Assembly: GCA_028826165.1 (NCBI GenBank)
Contig: JAPDFW010000063.1
Span: forward strand, 248,001 to 312,000
Direction: 5' to 3'
Origin: Anaeramoeba ignava
Taxonomy: Eukaryota > Metamonada > Anaeramoebidae
Length of the DNA: 64,000 nt
Every line of letters starts with the position of its first letter. Positions within the stretch are counted from its first letter, which is position 1. The notes beneath the pieces were generated by a model. It worked only from the letters and a program-made list of their open reading frames with translations. It was not told where the DNA came from and made no database searches. A program made the position numbers and the translations under genes. Positions 28,226 through 38,200 of the stretch are shown piece after piece.

Positions 28226-30910
28226 ATGACAACTTATAAAGCAGAAAAAATTTATGAAAATGTTCATTGGGTTGGTGCACTTGATCCAGATTTAAGAGTT
28301 TTTGATATTGTAATGTTTACACCTTACGGAACAACATACAATGCATTTCTTATTGAAGGAAAAGAAAAAGTAGCACTTATTGAAACAGTTAAAAACAAAA
28401 AGGAATTTTATGATCAAATGATTTCTCGAATTGATAGTGTACTTTCTAAAGATAAGAAAATAGATTATTTTATTCACAATCACACAGAACCAGATCATTC
28501 AGGAGGCTCTTATAAACTTTTAAAAGAACGTTATCCAGAAGCAAAAATTATTGGAACACTTCCCGCTTTGAATAACTTGAAAAACATTGCAAATTCAAAT
28601 GATTTTGAAACAATCGAAGCAAATAATGATCTTAAAATAGATTTGGGGGGATTAACACTTAATTTTATTATTGCTCCTTTTTTACATTGGCCAGATTCAA
28701 TGTTTACTTATTGTTCTGAATTAAAAGCTCTTTTTACTTGTGATTTTTTTGGAGCTCATTTTAATTGTCCTCAAGTATTTAATGATTTAATTAATAATCC
28801 AAAAGATATTGATAATTTATGGGAAGCAACAAAATATTATTTTGATACAATTTTTGGTCCATTCAAAAAATATGTAAATCAAGGTTTAGATTCAATTCAA
28901 AATTTAGAAATTCAAACAATTTGTTGTTCTCATGGTCCTGTATTAAGAAAAGATATAGAGAAATACAAGAATTTATATCGAGAATGGGCAAAGGAAAAAA
29001 ATGTAGAAAAGAAAATTGTTATTGCTTATGTTTCTGCTTATGGATATACAGAAGAAATGGCTAATTCTATCAAAAAAGGAATGGAAAAATCAAATGAAAT
29101 TCCTGTTGAAATGTATGATCTTCTCAAAGAAGATAAAGCAAAAGTAATTGAAGCAATAGATACAGCAGAAGGAATAGTTTTTGGCACACCAACAATTATT
29201 AGTGAAGCACTTCCACCAATTTGGGATCTTGCATTACATTTAAACGCAACAACACATAGTGGTCGTTATTCAGCTGTTTTTGGATCTTATGGTTGGTCTG
29301 GTGAAGGTCCTTTAAATATTGACCAAAGACTTCGTCAAGCTAGATTGGAAACACCTATTGAACCACTTAGAATTATGTTTAAACCCTCAGAAAAAGATTT
29401 AGAAGATTGTGAAAATTGGGGAAATAAATTTGTGAGAATTATGAAAGGTGAAAAATTTGAACCACGTAATGATTTAAACCGAAAAAGAAGAACAAGATCA
29501 TCACGAAATGGAATTCTTGATAATACTCCTAAAAGATGGAAATGTCTTGTTTGTGGAGAAATTGTTATTTCAGCAAATGTACCTGAAATATGTCCTGTTT
29601 GTGGTGCAGGTGCAGAAGCATTTATGCTTCTTGATGATATTAAAGAAACTACAAAACCAGAAGAAACTTCTTTTGAAGGAACAATTGTTGTTATTGGTGC
29701 TGGAGGAGCTGGTATTGAAGCTGTTAAATCAATACGTGAAAGAAACAAGAAATGCAAAGTTATTTTGATTAATGGTGAAGAATTCAAACCCTATTATAGA
29801 CCAAGTCTTACTCGTGCACTTGCAGATACTTCTCTTCTTGATAGTGAGAAATTCTATATTTTCACTGATAAATTTGCAGATGAAAATAATGTTCAAATTC
29901 TTCATAATAAAATTGTTATTGATATTGAAGTTGAGAATAAAAATGTTGTTATTAAAGATCAAAAAGAAAAAATCCATTTCGATAAATTAATCATTGCAAC
30001 TGGTGGTAATAATTTCTGTCCTTTCAAACAAAAACCAGAAGATTTTAGTAATGTTTTTGGGGTAAGGAAACTATCTGATGTAACAATGATTAAACAAGAA
30101 GTTGATAAATTGAAAAAAACAAAAGAAGAAAACAAAAAATTACAAGCTTGTGTAATTGGAGGAGGACTTTTAGGAATTGAAGCAGCAGAAGCACTTATTG
30201 AACTTGGTTTAGGAGTTGATCTTGTTGAAGTTATGCCAAGAATTTTACCAAGACAACTTGATCAAGAAGGATCACTTTTATTTCAAAAAATTTTAACAGA
30301 AAAAGGAATTCGACTTTTGCTTGGAGTATCAGTTAATGAACTTATTGTTGATGGAGATAGAGCAACAGGAGTTTTATTTAAAGATTCAAAACCTGAGAAA
30401 GTTTCATGTGATCTTGTGATATTTGCTATTGGAGTTAGAGCAGAGATTTCATTAGGAATGAAAATTGGATTAAAAACAAATCGAGGAATAATTGTTGATA
30501 CAAAAATGGAAAGTTCAATTAAAGATATTTATGCTTGTGGAGATTGTGCTGAATGTGGTTCACCAGTTATACAAAATTGGACAAATGCTATTGATCAAGG
30601 CAGAATTGCTGGTCTTTCTTCTGTTGGTGTTACTGATGCTGAATTTAAACGAGTTGCTACTCCTTATGCTCTTTTTGTTTTTAATTCAAGTGTTTTTAGT
30701 GTTGGTTTAATTCCTTCTGATAATTCTGATCCTTCTCTTTCTATTCTTTCTTTAAATAAGAATTCTTCAAATGTTTATCTCAAATTATTTTTTATCAATG
30801 ATATTCTTATTGCTGGTATTGTTATTGGAGATACTGCTCTTGGTATTCAAGTTCAAGATGCAGTTGAAGCTAAATCTACTTATCAAGAAACTATTGAACA
30901 ATTTTTCTAA
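28226..30910 (+). CDS. Flavodiiron protein-rubredoxin-NADH:rubredoxin oxidoreductase fusion, copy 1
   Basis: Intronless, 894 residues. Residues 1-255 form the metallo-beta-lactamase-like diiron domain with the full ligand set H86-x-E88-x-D90-H91, H154, D173 and H236. Residues 264-405 are a flavodoxin FMN domain (VIAYVSAYGYTEEMA; VFGSYGWSGEGP). Residues 437-470 are a short rubredoxin-like domain with C440, C443, C456 and C459. Residues 486-894 are an FAD/NAD(P) oxidoreductase (GAGGAG at 491-496, second Rossmann motif CVIGGGLLGIEAAEALIELG, FAD motif DIYACGDCAE). One polypeptide can therefore pass electrons from NAD(P)H via FAD, rubredoxin and FMN to the diiron site, reducing O2 to water or NO to N2O. 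Such triple fusions occur in anaerobic protists and clostridia. No targeting peptide is seen, so it is probably cytosolic. A nearly identical copy follows 1.1 kb downstream. Confidence 0.96.
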   Translation: MTTYKAEKIYENVHWVGALDPDLRVFDIVMFTPYGTTYNAFLIEGKEKVALIETVKNKKEFYDQMISRIDSVLSKDKKIDYFIHNHTEPDHSGGSYKLLKERYPEAKIIGTLPALNNLKNIANSNDFETIEANNDLKIDLGGLTLNFIIAPFLHWPDSMFTYCSELKALFTCDFFGAHFNCPQVFNDLINNPKDIDNLWEATKYYFDTIFGPFKKYVNQGLDSIQNLEIQTICCSHGPVLRKDIEKYKNLYREWAKEKNVEKKIVIAYVSAYGYTEEMANSIKKGMEKSNEIPVEMYDLLKEDKAKVIEAIDTAEGIVFGTPTIISEALPPIWDLALHLNATTHSGRYSAVFGSYGWSGEGPLNIDQRLRQARLETPIEPLRIMFKPSEKDLEDCENWGNKFVRIMKGEKFEPRNDLNRKRRTRSSRNGILDNTPKRWKCLVCGEIVISANVPEICPVCGAGAEAFMLLDDIKETTKPEETSFEGTIVVIGAGGAGIEAVKSIRERNKKCKVILINGEEFKPYYRPSLTRALADTSLLDSEKFYIFTDKFADENNVQILHNKIVIDIEVENKNVVIKDQKEKIHFDKLIIATGGNNFCPFKQKPEDFSNVFGVRKLSDVTMIKQEVDKLKKTKEENKKLQACVIGGGLLGIEAAEALIELGLGVDLVEVMPRILPRQLDQEGSLLFQKILTEKGIRLLLGVSVNELIVDGDRATGVLFKDSKPEKVSCDLVIFAIGVRAEISLGMKIGLKTNRGIIVDTKMESSIKDIYACGDCAECGSPVIQNWTNAIDQGRIAGLSSVGVTDAEFKRVATPYALFVFNSSVFSVGLIPSDNSDPSLSILSLNKNSSNVYLKLFFINDILIAGIVIGDTALGIQVQDAVEAKSTYQETIEQFF

Positions 30911-31430
30911 TTTAAAATCAAAAATCAAAATTTAAATTAAAATCAAAATTAAAATTAAAATCAAAATCAAAATCAAAATTAAAATCAAAATCAAAATCAA
31001 AATCAAAATTAAAATCAAAATCAAAATCAAAATCAAAATCAAAATTCAAAATTAAAATCAAAATTAAAATCAAAATTAAAATTAAAATTAAAATCAAAAT
31101 CAAAATCAAAATCAAAATCAAAATTAAAATCAAAATCAAAATCAAAATTAAAATTCAAAATCAAAATTTAAAATTAAAATCAAAAATCAAAATTTAAAAT
31201 CAAAATCAATATCAAAATTAAAATCAAAATCAAAATCAAAATCAAAATCAAAATTAAAATTAAAATCAAAATCAAAATTAAAATTAAAATTAAAATCAAA
31301 ATCAAAATCAAAATCAAAATTAAAATCAAAATTAAATTCAAAATTAAATTCAAAATTAAAATCAAATTCAAAATTAAAATCAAAATCAAAATCAAAATCA
31401 AAATCAAAATTAAAATTAAAATTAAAATTG
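30911..31430. repeat. (AAAATC/AAAATT)n 6-bp array downstream of flavodiiron copy 1
   Basis: About 500 bp of AAAATC and AAAATT hexamers begin right after the stop codon. Copy 2 has an equivalent array (34668-35135) of similar but not identical order, so the arrays evolve faster than the genes. Confidence 0.9.
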
Positions 31431-31509
31431 AAAAATCTTTTTCTTTTCCTTTATTGAAAAATGAGGAACAAAAAATAAAAGAAAAAGAGAGAAAAAAAGT
31501 TTTTAATTT

Positions 31510-31745
31510 TTAATTTTGATTTGTTTTTTGATTTGTTTCTTCATTTGTTTTTTCTTTATAATGATAATTAAGATTCTTATTATGATGAAAAGATGTATTA
31601 GATTGACTAATTATATCTCTAATAAGATCTAATGTTTGTTGATGAATTGGAAATTTTAATTGAATTAAAATTTTTGAAATTTCATTAATTTTTTCTTTTG
31701 AATTTTTGATATACTTAAAAATTAAACAATTTGAAGCAAAATTAA
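31510..31745 (-). pseudogene. Orphan copy of the VPS13 C-terminal tail
   Basis: On the minus strand this encodes FASNCLIFKYIKNSKEKINE... through the stop at 31510, the same 75 or so residues as the last part of the functional VPS13 terminal exon (35446-35212). Upstream of about 31745 the similarity stops and is replaced by AAAATT repeat, so there is no start, acceptor or rest of the gene. The flanking 31430-31510 also matches 35135-35212. It is a truncated by-product of the duplication that doubled the flavodiiron gene. Confidence 0.85.
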
Positions 31746-31982
31746 AATTAAAATTAAAATTCAATCAATGAAAAAATAAATTAAAATCGAAACCCCGTTT
31801 TTGATCTTTTTAGAATTATTTTAAATTGAATTAAAATTAAAAACTTTTTTGGATTTGATCTAAAGAGGGATTAAATGGAAGTAGAAAATTTTAAGAAAAA
31901 TTTTAGTTGTTTTCTTTTTCATTTTTATCTTTTGATTTTTTTCATTTTGATTAAAATTTTTTTTCATTTTGATTTAATTAAA

Positions 31983-34667
31983 ATGACAACTTATAAAGCA
32001 GAAAAAATTTATGAAAATGTTCATTGGGTTGGTGCACTTGATCCAGATGTAAGAATTTTTGATATTGTAATGCTTGCACCTTACGGAACAACATACAATG
32101 CATTTCTTATTGAAGGAAAAGAAAAAGTAGCACTTATTGAAACAGTTAAAAACAAAAAGGAATTTTATGATCAAATGATTTCTCGAATTGATAGTGTACT
32201 TTCTAAAGATAAGAAAATAGATTATTTTATTCACAATCACACAGAACCAGATCACTCAGGAGGCTTTTATCAACTTTTAAAAGAACGTTATCCAGAAGCA
32301 AAAATTATTGGAACACTTCCTGGTTTGAATAACTTGAAAAACATGGCAAATTCAAATGATTTTGAAACAATCGAAGCAAATAATGATCTTAAAATAGATT
32401 TGGGGGGATTAACACTTAATTTTATTATTGCTCCTTTTTTACATTGGCCAGATTCAATGTTTACTTATTGTTCTGAATTAAAAGCTCTTTTTACTTGTGA
32501 TTTTTTTGGAGCTCATTTTAATTGTCCTCAAGTATTTAATGATTTAATTAATGATCCAAAAGATATTGATAATTTATGGGAAGCAACAAAATATTATTTT
32601 GATACAATTTTTGGTCCATTCAAAAAATATGTAAATCAAGGTTTAGATTCAATTCAAAATTTAGAAATTCAAACAATTTGTTGTTCTCATGGTCCTGTAT
32701 TAAGAAAAGATATAGAGAAATACAAGAATTTATATCGAGAATGGGCAAAGGAAAAAAATGTAGAAAAGAAAATTGTTATTGCTTATGTTTCTGCTTATGG
32801 ATATACAGAAGAAATGGCTAATGCTATCAAAAAAGGAATGGAAAAATCAAATGAAATTCCTGTTGAAATGTATGATCTTCTCAAAGAAGATAAATCAAAA
32901 GTAATTGAAGCAATAGATACAGCAGAAGGAATAGTTTTTGGCACACCAACAATTATTAGTGAAGCACTTCCACCAATTTGGGATCTTGCATTACATTTAA
33001 ACGCAACAACACATAGTGGTCGTTATTCAGCTGTTTTTGGATCTTATGGTTGGTCTGGTGAAGGTCCTTTAAATATTGATCAAAGACTTCGTCAAGCTAG
33101 ATTGGAAACACCTATTGAACCACTTAGAATTATGTTTAAACCTTCAGAAAAAGATTTAGAAGATTGTGAAAATTGGGGAAATAAATTTGTGAGAATTATG
33201 AAAGGTGAAAAATTTGAACCACGTAATGATTTAAACCGAAAAAGAAGAACAAGATCATCACGAAATGGAATTCTTGATAATACTCCCAAAAGATGGAAAT
33301 GCCTTGTTTGTGGAGAAATTGTTATTTCAGCAAATGTACCTGAAATATGTCCTGTTTGTGGTGCAGGTGCAGAAGCATTTATGCTTCTTGATGATATTAA
33401 AGAAACTACAAAACCAGAAGAGACTTCTTTTGAAGGAACAATTGTTGTTATTGGTGCTGGAGGAGCTGGTATTGAAGCTGTTAAATCAATACGTGAAAGA
33501 AACAAGAAATGTAAAGTTATTTTGATTAATGGTGAAGAATTCAAACCTTATTATAGACCAAGTCTTACTCGTGCACTTGCAGATACTTCTCTTCTTGATA
33601 GTGAGAAATTCTATATTTTCACTGATAAATTTGCAGATGAAAATAATGTTCAAATTCTTCATAATAAAATTGTTATTGATATTGAAGTTGAAAATAAAAA
33701 TGTTGTTATTAAAGATCAAAAAGAAAAAATTCATTTCGATAAATTAATCATTGCAACTGGTGGTAATAATTTCTGTCCTTTCAAACAAAAACCAGAAGAT
33801 TTTAGTAATGTTTTTGGGGTAAGGAAGTTATCTGATGTAACAATGATTAAACAAGAAGTTGATAAATTGAAAAAAACAAAAGAAGAAAACAAAAAATTAC
33901 AAGCTTGTGTAATTGGAGGAGGACTTTTAGGAATTGAAGCAGCAGAAGCACTTATTGAACTTGGTTTAGGAGTTGATCTTGTTGAAGTTATGCCAAGAAT
34001 TTTACCAAGACAACTTGATCAAGAAGGATCACTTTTATTTCAAAAAATTTTAACAGAAAAAGGAATTCGACTTTTACTTGGAGTATCAGTTAATGAACTT
34101 ATTGTTGATGGAGATAGAGCAACAGGAGTTTTATTTAAAGATTCAAAACCTGAGAAAGTTTCATGTGATCTTGCGATATTTGCTATTGGAGTTAGAGCAG
34201 AGATTTCATTAGGAATGAAAATTGGATTAAAAACAAATCGAGGAATAATTGTTGATACAAAAATGGAAAGTTCAATTAAAGATATTTATGCTTGTGGAGA
34301 TTGTGCTGAATGTGGTTCACCAGTTATACAAAACTGGACAAATGCTATTGATCAAGGTAGAATTGCTGGTCTTTCTTCTGTTGGTGTTACTGATGCTGAA
34401 TTTAAACGAGTTGCTACTCCTTATGCTCTTTTTGTTTTTAATTCAAGTGTTTTTAGTGTTGGTTTAATTCCTTCTGATAATTCTGATCCTTCTCTTTCTG
34501 TTCTTTCTTTAAATAAGAATTCTTCAAATGTTTATCTCAAATTATTTTTTATCAATGATATTCTTATTGCTGGTATTGTTATTGGAGATACTGCTCTTGG
34601 TATTCAAGTTCAAGATGCAGTTGAAGCTAAATTTACTTATCAAGAAACTATTGAACAATTTTTCTAA
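31983..34667 (+). CDS. Flavodiiron protein-rubredoxin-NADH:rubredoxin oxidoreductase fusion, copy 2
   Basis: Intronless, 894 residues from the ATG at 31983, which matches the start of copy 1. An in-frame ATG at 31875 would add 36 Phe/Leu/Ile-rich residues, but that stretch corresponds to the untranslated leader of copy 1 and is not conserved, so I reject it. All diiron ligands, FMN, rubredoxin cysteines and both Rossmann motifs are retained, so both copies should be active. I count about 14 amino-acid differences from copy 1; eight lie in the first 121 residues (for example L23V, V25I, F31L, T32A, S95F, K97Q, A114G, I121M), all in the diiron domain. The 5' flanks share GGA(A/T)TTGATCTAAA(A/G)AGGG, so regulation is probably common. 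Convergent with VPS13. Confidence 0.96.
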   Translation: MTTYKAEKIYENVHWVGALDPDVRIFDIVMLAPYGTTYNAFLIEGKEKVALIETVKNKKEFYDQMISRIDSVLSKDKKIDYFIHNHTEPDHSGGFYQLLKERYPEAKIIGTLPGLNNLKNMANSNDFETIEANNDLKIDLGGLTLNFIIAPFLHWPDSMFTYCSELKALFTCDFFGAHFNCPQVFNDLINDPKDIDNLWEATKYYFDTIFGPFKKYVNQGLDSIQNLEIQTICCSHGPVLRKDIEKYKNLYREWAKEKNVEKKIVIAYVSAYGYTEEMANAIKKGMEKSNEIPVEMYDLLKEDKSKVIEAIDTAEGIVFGTPTIISEALPPIWDLALHLNATTHSGRYSAVFGSYGWSGEGPLNIDQRLRQARLETPIEPLRIMFKPSEKDLEDCENWGNKFVRIMKGEKFEPRNDLNRKRRTRSSRNGILDNTPKRWKCLVCGEIVISANVPEICPVCGAGAEAFMLLDDIKETTKPEETSFEGTIVVIGAGGAGIEAVKSIRERNKKCKVILINGEEFKPYYRPSLTRALADTSLLDSEKFYIFTDKFADENNVQILHNKIVIDIEVENKNVVIKDQKEKIHFDKLIIATGGNNFCPFKQKPEDFSNVFGVRKLSDVTMIKQEVDKLKKTKEENKKLQACVIGGGLLGIEAAEALIELGLGVDLVEVMPRILPRQLDQEGSLLFQKILTEKGIRLLLGVSVNELIVDGDRATGVLFKDSKPEKVSCDLAIFAIGVRAEISLGMKIGLKTNRGIIVDTKMESSIKDIYACGDCAECGSPVIQNWTNAIDQGRIAGLSSVGVTDAEFKRVATPYALFVFNSSVFSVGLIPSDNSDPSLSVLSLNKNSSNVYLKLFFINDILIAGIVIGDTALGIQVQDAVEAKFTYQETIEQFF

Positions 34668-35135
34668 TTTAAAATCAAAATCAAAATCAAAATTAAAATT
34701 AAAATCAAAATTTAAATTAAAATCAAAATCAAAATCAAAATCAAAATCTAAATCAAAATCAAAATCAAAATCAAAATTAAAATTAAAATTAAAATCAAAA
34801 TCAAAATTTAAAATTAAAATCAAAATCAAAATCAAAATCAAAATCAAAATTAAATTCAAAATCAAAATCAAAATTAAAATCAAAATCAAAATCAAAATCA
34901 AAATTAAAATCAAATTCAAAATCAAAATCAAAATTAAAATCAAAATTAAATTAAAATCAAAATCAAAATCAAAATCAAAATTAAAATTAAAATTCAAAAT
35001 TAAAATCAAAATTAAAATCAAAATCAAAATCAAAATCAAAATTAAAATTAAAATCAAAATCAATCAAAATTAAAATTAAAATTAAAATTAATATTAAAAT
35101 CAAAATCAAAATCAAAATCAAAATTAAAATTGAAA
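34668..35135. repeat. (AAAATC/AAAATT)n 6-bp array downstream of flavodiiron copy 2
   Basis: Hexamer array from the stop codon of copy 2 to a short unique block (35130-35211) that precedes the VPS13 stop. It is the counterpart of 30911-31430. Confidence 0.9.
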
Positions 35136-35211
35136 AATCTTTTTCTTTTCCTTTATTGAAAAATGAGGAACAAAAAATAAAAGAAAAAGAGAAAAAAAAA
35201 GTTTTTAATTT

Positions 35212-38200
35212 TTAATTTTGATTTGTTTTTTGATTTGTTTCTTCATTTGTTTTTTCTTTATAATGATAATTAAGATTCTTATTATGATGAAAAGATGTAT
35301 TAGATTGACTAATTATATCTCTAATAAGATCTAATGTTTGTTGATGAATTGGAAATTTTAATTGAATTAAAATTTTTGAAATTTCATTAATTTTTTCTTT
35401 TGAATTTTTGATATATTTAAAAATTAAACAATTTGAAGCAAAATTAAAATCTAAACGAACTAATCTTTTAAAAGAAATATTATGTTTAATTTTTTTCTTA
35501 TATAAAACCAACAATCTTCGATCTAAAAATTAAAATTAAAATTAAAATTAAAATTAAAATTAAAATTAAAATTAATAATTATAATTAAAAACCTGTAACA
35601 AATAAAACAAGATTTGGTTCGTAAATAACATGATATAAAATAAAAGTTTCCTTCCTAAATTTTCCATTTTGAATAGAATTTAATAATTCTTGATGTTTTG
35701 CATCTGATTCATTATATTGTAATAATTTTCTTGAAATTGGAATATGTCTTGGAATTCTTTGACGTTTTTGATTTTTTAAATCAAAAATTTTTGGGGTATT
35801 TTTAATACCATCTAAAACATTAGTAGTAAAATCAGTTGCACCAATAATAGGTTTTGAAACAACACCAACAAGACCTCTTGCTGTTCCTTCAAAAAAGCCA
35901 GAAATTCCTTTCTTTTTGGAATAAACAATTGGTTGTTTAATAACTCCAGTTAAACCCGATAAAATTGAGTAAAGTAATGATTTACTTCCCATATAAATTC
36001 CTTCAAAAATATGATCAGGTCTTTTTTGTAAATTATATCTTCTTTTGTGCCAAAATTCTGGATCAAGTGATAATCTTTCAAATCCATTTCCAATGCTTGT
36101 AACGAATTTACTTGATGAATTTAATGGTGCTGAAATTGAATTTTTGACAAGTCCCCATGTTCCTTTTCCGAGTCCTTTAACAAATTCTTTTGGTGATTTA
36201 ACAATTCCTTTTATCGGTTCGTGGAAGAACATATAAACTCCTAAATTTATTTAATATTTAATATTTAATATTTTATATTTATTATTTAATATTTTATATT
36301 TTATATTTTATATTTAATATTTAATATTTAATATTTTATATTTTATATTTTATATTTTATATTTTATATTTTATATTTTATATTTTATATTTTATATTTT
36401 ATATTTTATATTTAATATTTTATATTTTATATTTTATATTTAACCTTTAATATTTTATATTTTATATTAATATTTTATATTTTATATTTAATATTTAATA
36501 TTTAATATTTTATATTTAATATTTTATATTTAATATTTTATATTTAATATTTTTATATTTTATATTTTATATTTAATATTTTATATTTTATATTTTTATA
36601 TTTTATTATTTAATATTTTATATATTATATTTAATATTTATTATTTTATATTATTTAATATTTTATATATAATATTTAATATTTAATATTTAATATTTTA
36701 TATTTTATATTTTATATTTTATATTTAATATTTAATATTTTATATTTAATATTTAATATTTTATATTTTATATTTTATATTTTATATTTTATATTTAATA
36801 TTTATTATTTTATATTTATTATTTTATATTTAATATTTAATATTTTTATATTTTATATTTAACCTTTTCCAAGATCACCAAATAATCCAACAGGATCTCC
36901 AATACAATCTATAGATCCAATAATCTTATATACTTGCCCTATAGCTGAAGACATATAATGATCTAATAATCTTACAATAATCTCATCCATACTTTTATAT
37001 AAATCTCTTAAAATTATTCCTGAAAGTCGAATTTTTGCATCATTAAAATCAAAAAGTGATATAAATCCAAAATTTGATTTGATAAGGTTTTGAAGTTCAA
37101 TATTTTTTTCTTCAAGAAAAGGTGAAATATGAAATGATATGTTAATTTGGATAGGATTTAAATGAAGTAATTCAAAATAGACTTTTTGTGAACTAGAGAT
37201 AGTTTGTAAGTAGTCAAGTGAAAAAAACTGTTCCAAAAATGAATTTTCTTTTGATTGCAAGATAATATCATCATTTTGATTATTTTCATTAATTTGAATA
37301 ATTTCATCATTTTCATCATTTTGAATATTTTCATTGTTTTCATTGTTTTCATCGTTTTCATTGTTTTCATTGCTTTCAACATAGGTTGATTTGCTTTGAT
37401 CTTCTGTTGAACTCATCCCAGAAATCAAATCCAAAATCTCAAATATTAAATCATCATCCAATTTTAACTCAAGTACTTGTAAAAGAATTGAGGCATATTT
37501 AAAATACATCATATCCTTTGCATTCAAATAAGACAGAACATAACTTAATTGGAAAACAGGAGGCGCATTTCTAACAGGTTTCGGAGCAAGAATAACAGGA
37601 AAAGTTGCGGAAGAAAGTTGGTTATCGATTTGTAAATTTTGTATCGAAAAAGTTACATTTGAATCAATATTTGATTTTTCAAAAAATAATTTTGTGTCTT
37701 TCAAAGAAAGTAGCATGACTTCTTTTGGTTCGTTTGACAAAAAGGAGATGAAAAGAGAAGATAAATTCAAATCTGCTTGCAATGAAACATCTCGTTGAGC
37801 ATGTTTCAGATGAAGATTCAAGGAACTTTCGGAATGAAATGATCCAATTTCGGAAATTTGAAGAACTTGAGACTTTCCAACAACAAAAACCGAGCATTCA
37901 ACATCTTTTTTGTCTGCAAAAAGTTTAACGCGTTTATAAGTTTTGATTTTGTTCATATTGACTGATTGAAAAAATTCCTTTCCGATAATTCTCAATTCAA
38001 CTTTTGGAGGTAAATTAATATCTTGCCAAGCATATCGAGTCGAAAAACTTGGAGGAATAATTTCCTCAATTTTACTGTTCTTTTGCCGCATTTTGAAAGT
38101 GAAATTTGTGTTGTTAACAATATAATATGGTGGTGATTTTGGATCTGTTGGAGAGAATGAGATTAATATCGTTGATTGTTGTTTTTTCACAAGCAATTCA

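Larger units (their letters stand above)
28125..35450. other. Tandem segmental duplication (flavodiiron gene plus VPS13 tail)
   Basis: Two units in direct order: about 28125-31745 and about 31840-35450. Each has the same 5' flank, a flavodiiron gene, a hexamer array, a shared unique block and the VPS13 C-terminal coding end. Start codons are 3,757 bp apart. In the ancestral arrangement one flavodiiron gene would have been convergent with VPS13; the left unit keeps only the end of VPS13. Confidence 0.85.

Noticed and set aside
30918-31407. Ile/Leu and Asp/Phe repeat frames downstream of flavodiiron copy 1
   Set aside because: They are the AAAATC hexamer array read in its open frame.
31875-31982. 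N-terminal extension of 36 residues on flavodiiron copy 2
   Set aside because: The sequence corresponds to the 5' leader of copy 1, where it is not open, and the MTTYKAEKIY start is shared by both copies.
36241-36863. Possible telomere-like or centromeric AT repeat
   Set aside because: It lies between two phase-matched VPS13 exons and is therefore an intron.
37158-37382. Minus-strand MKTMKTMK repeat frame
   Set aside because: An alternative frame of the Asn/Glu-rich segment of VPS13.
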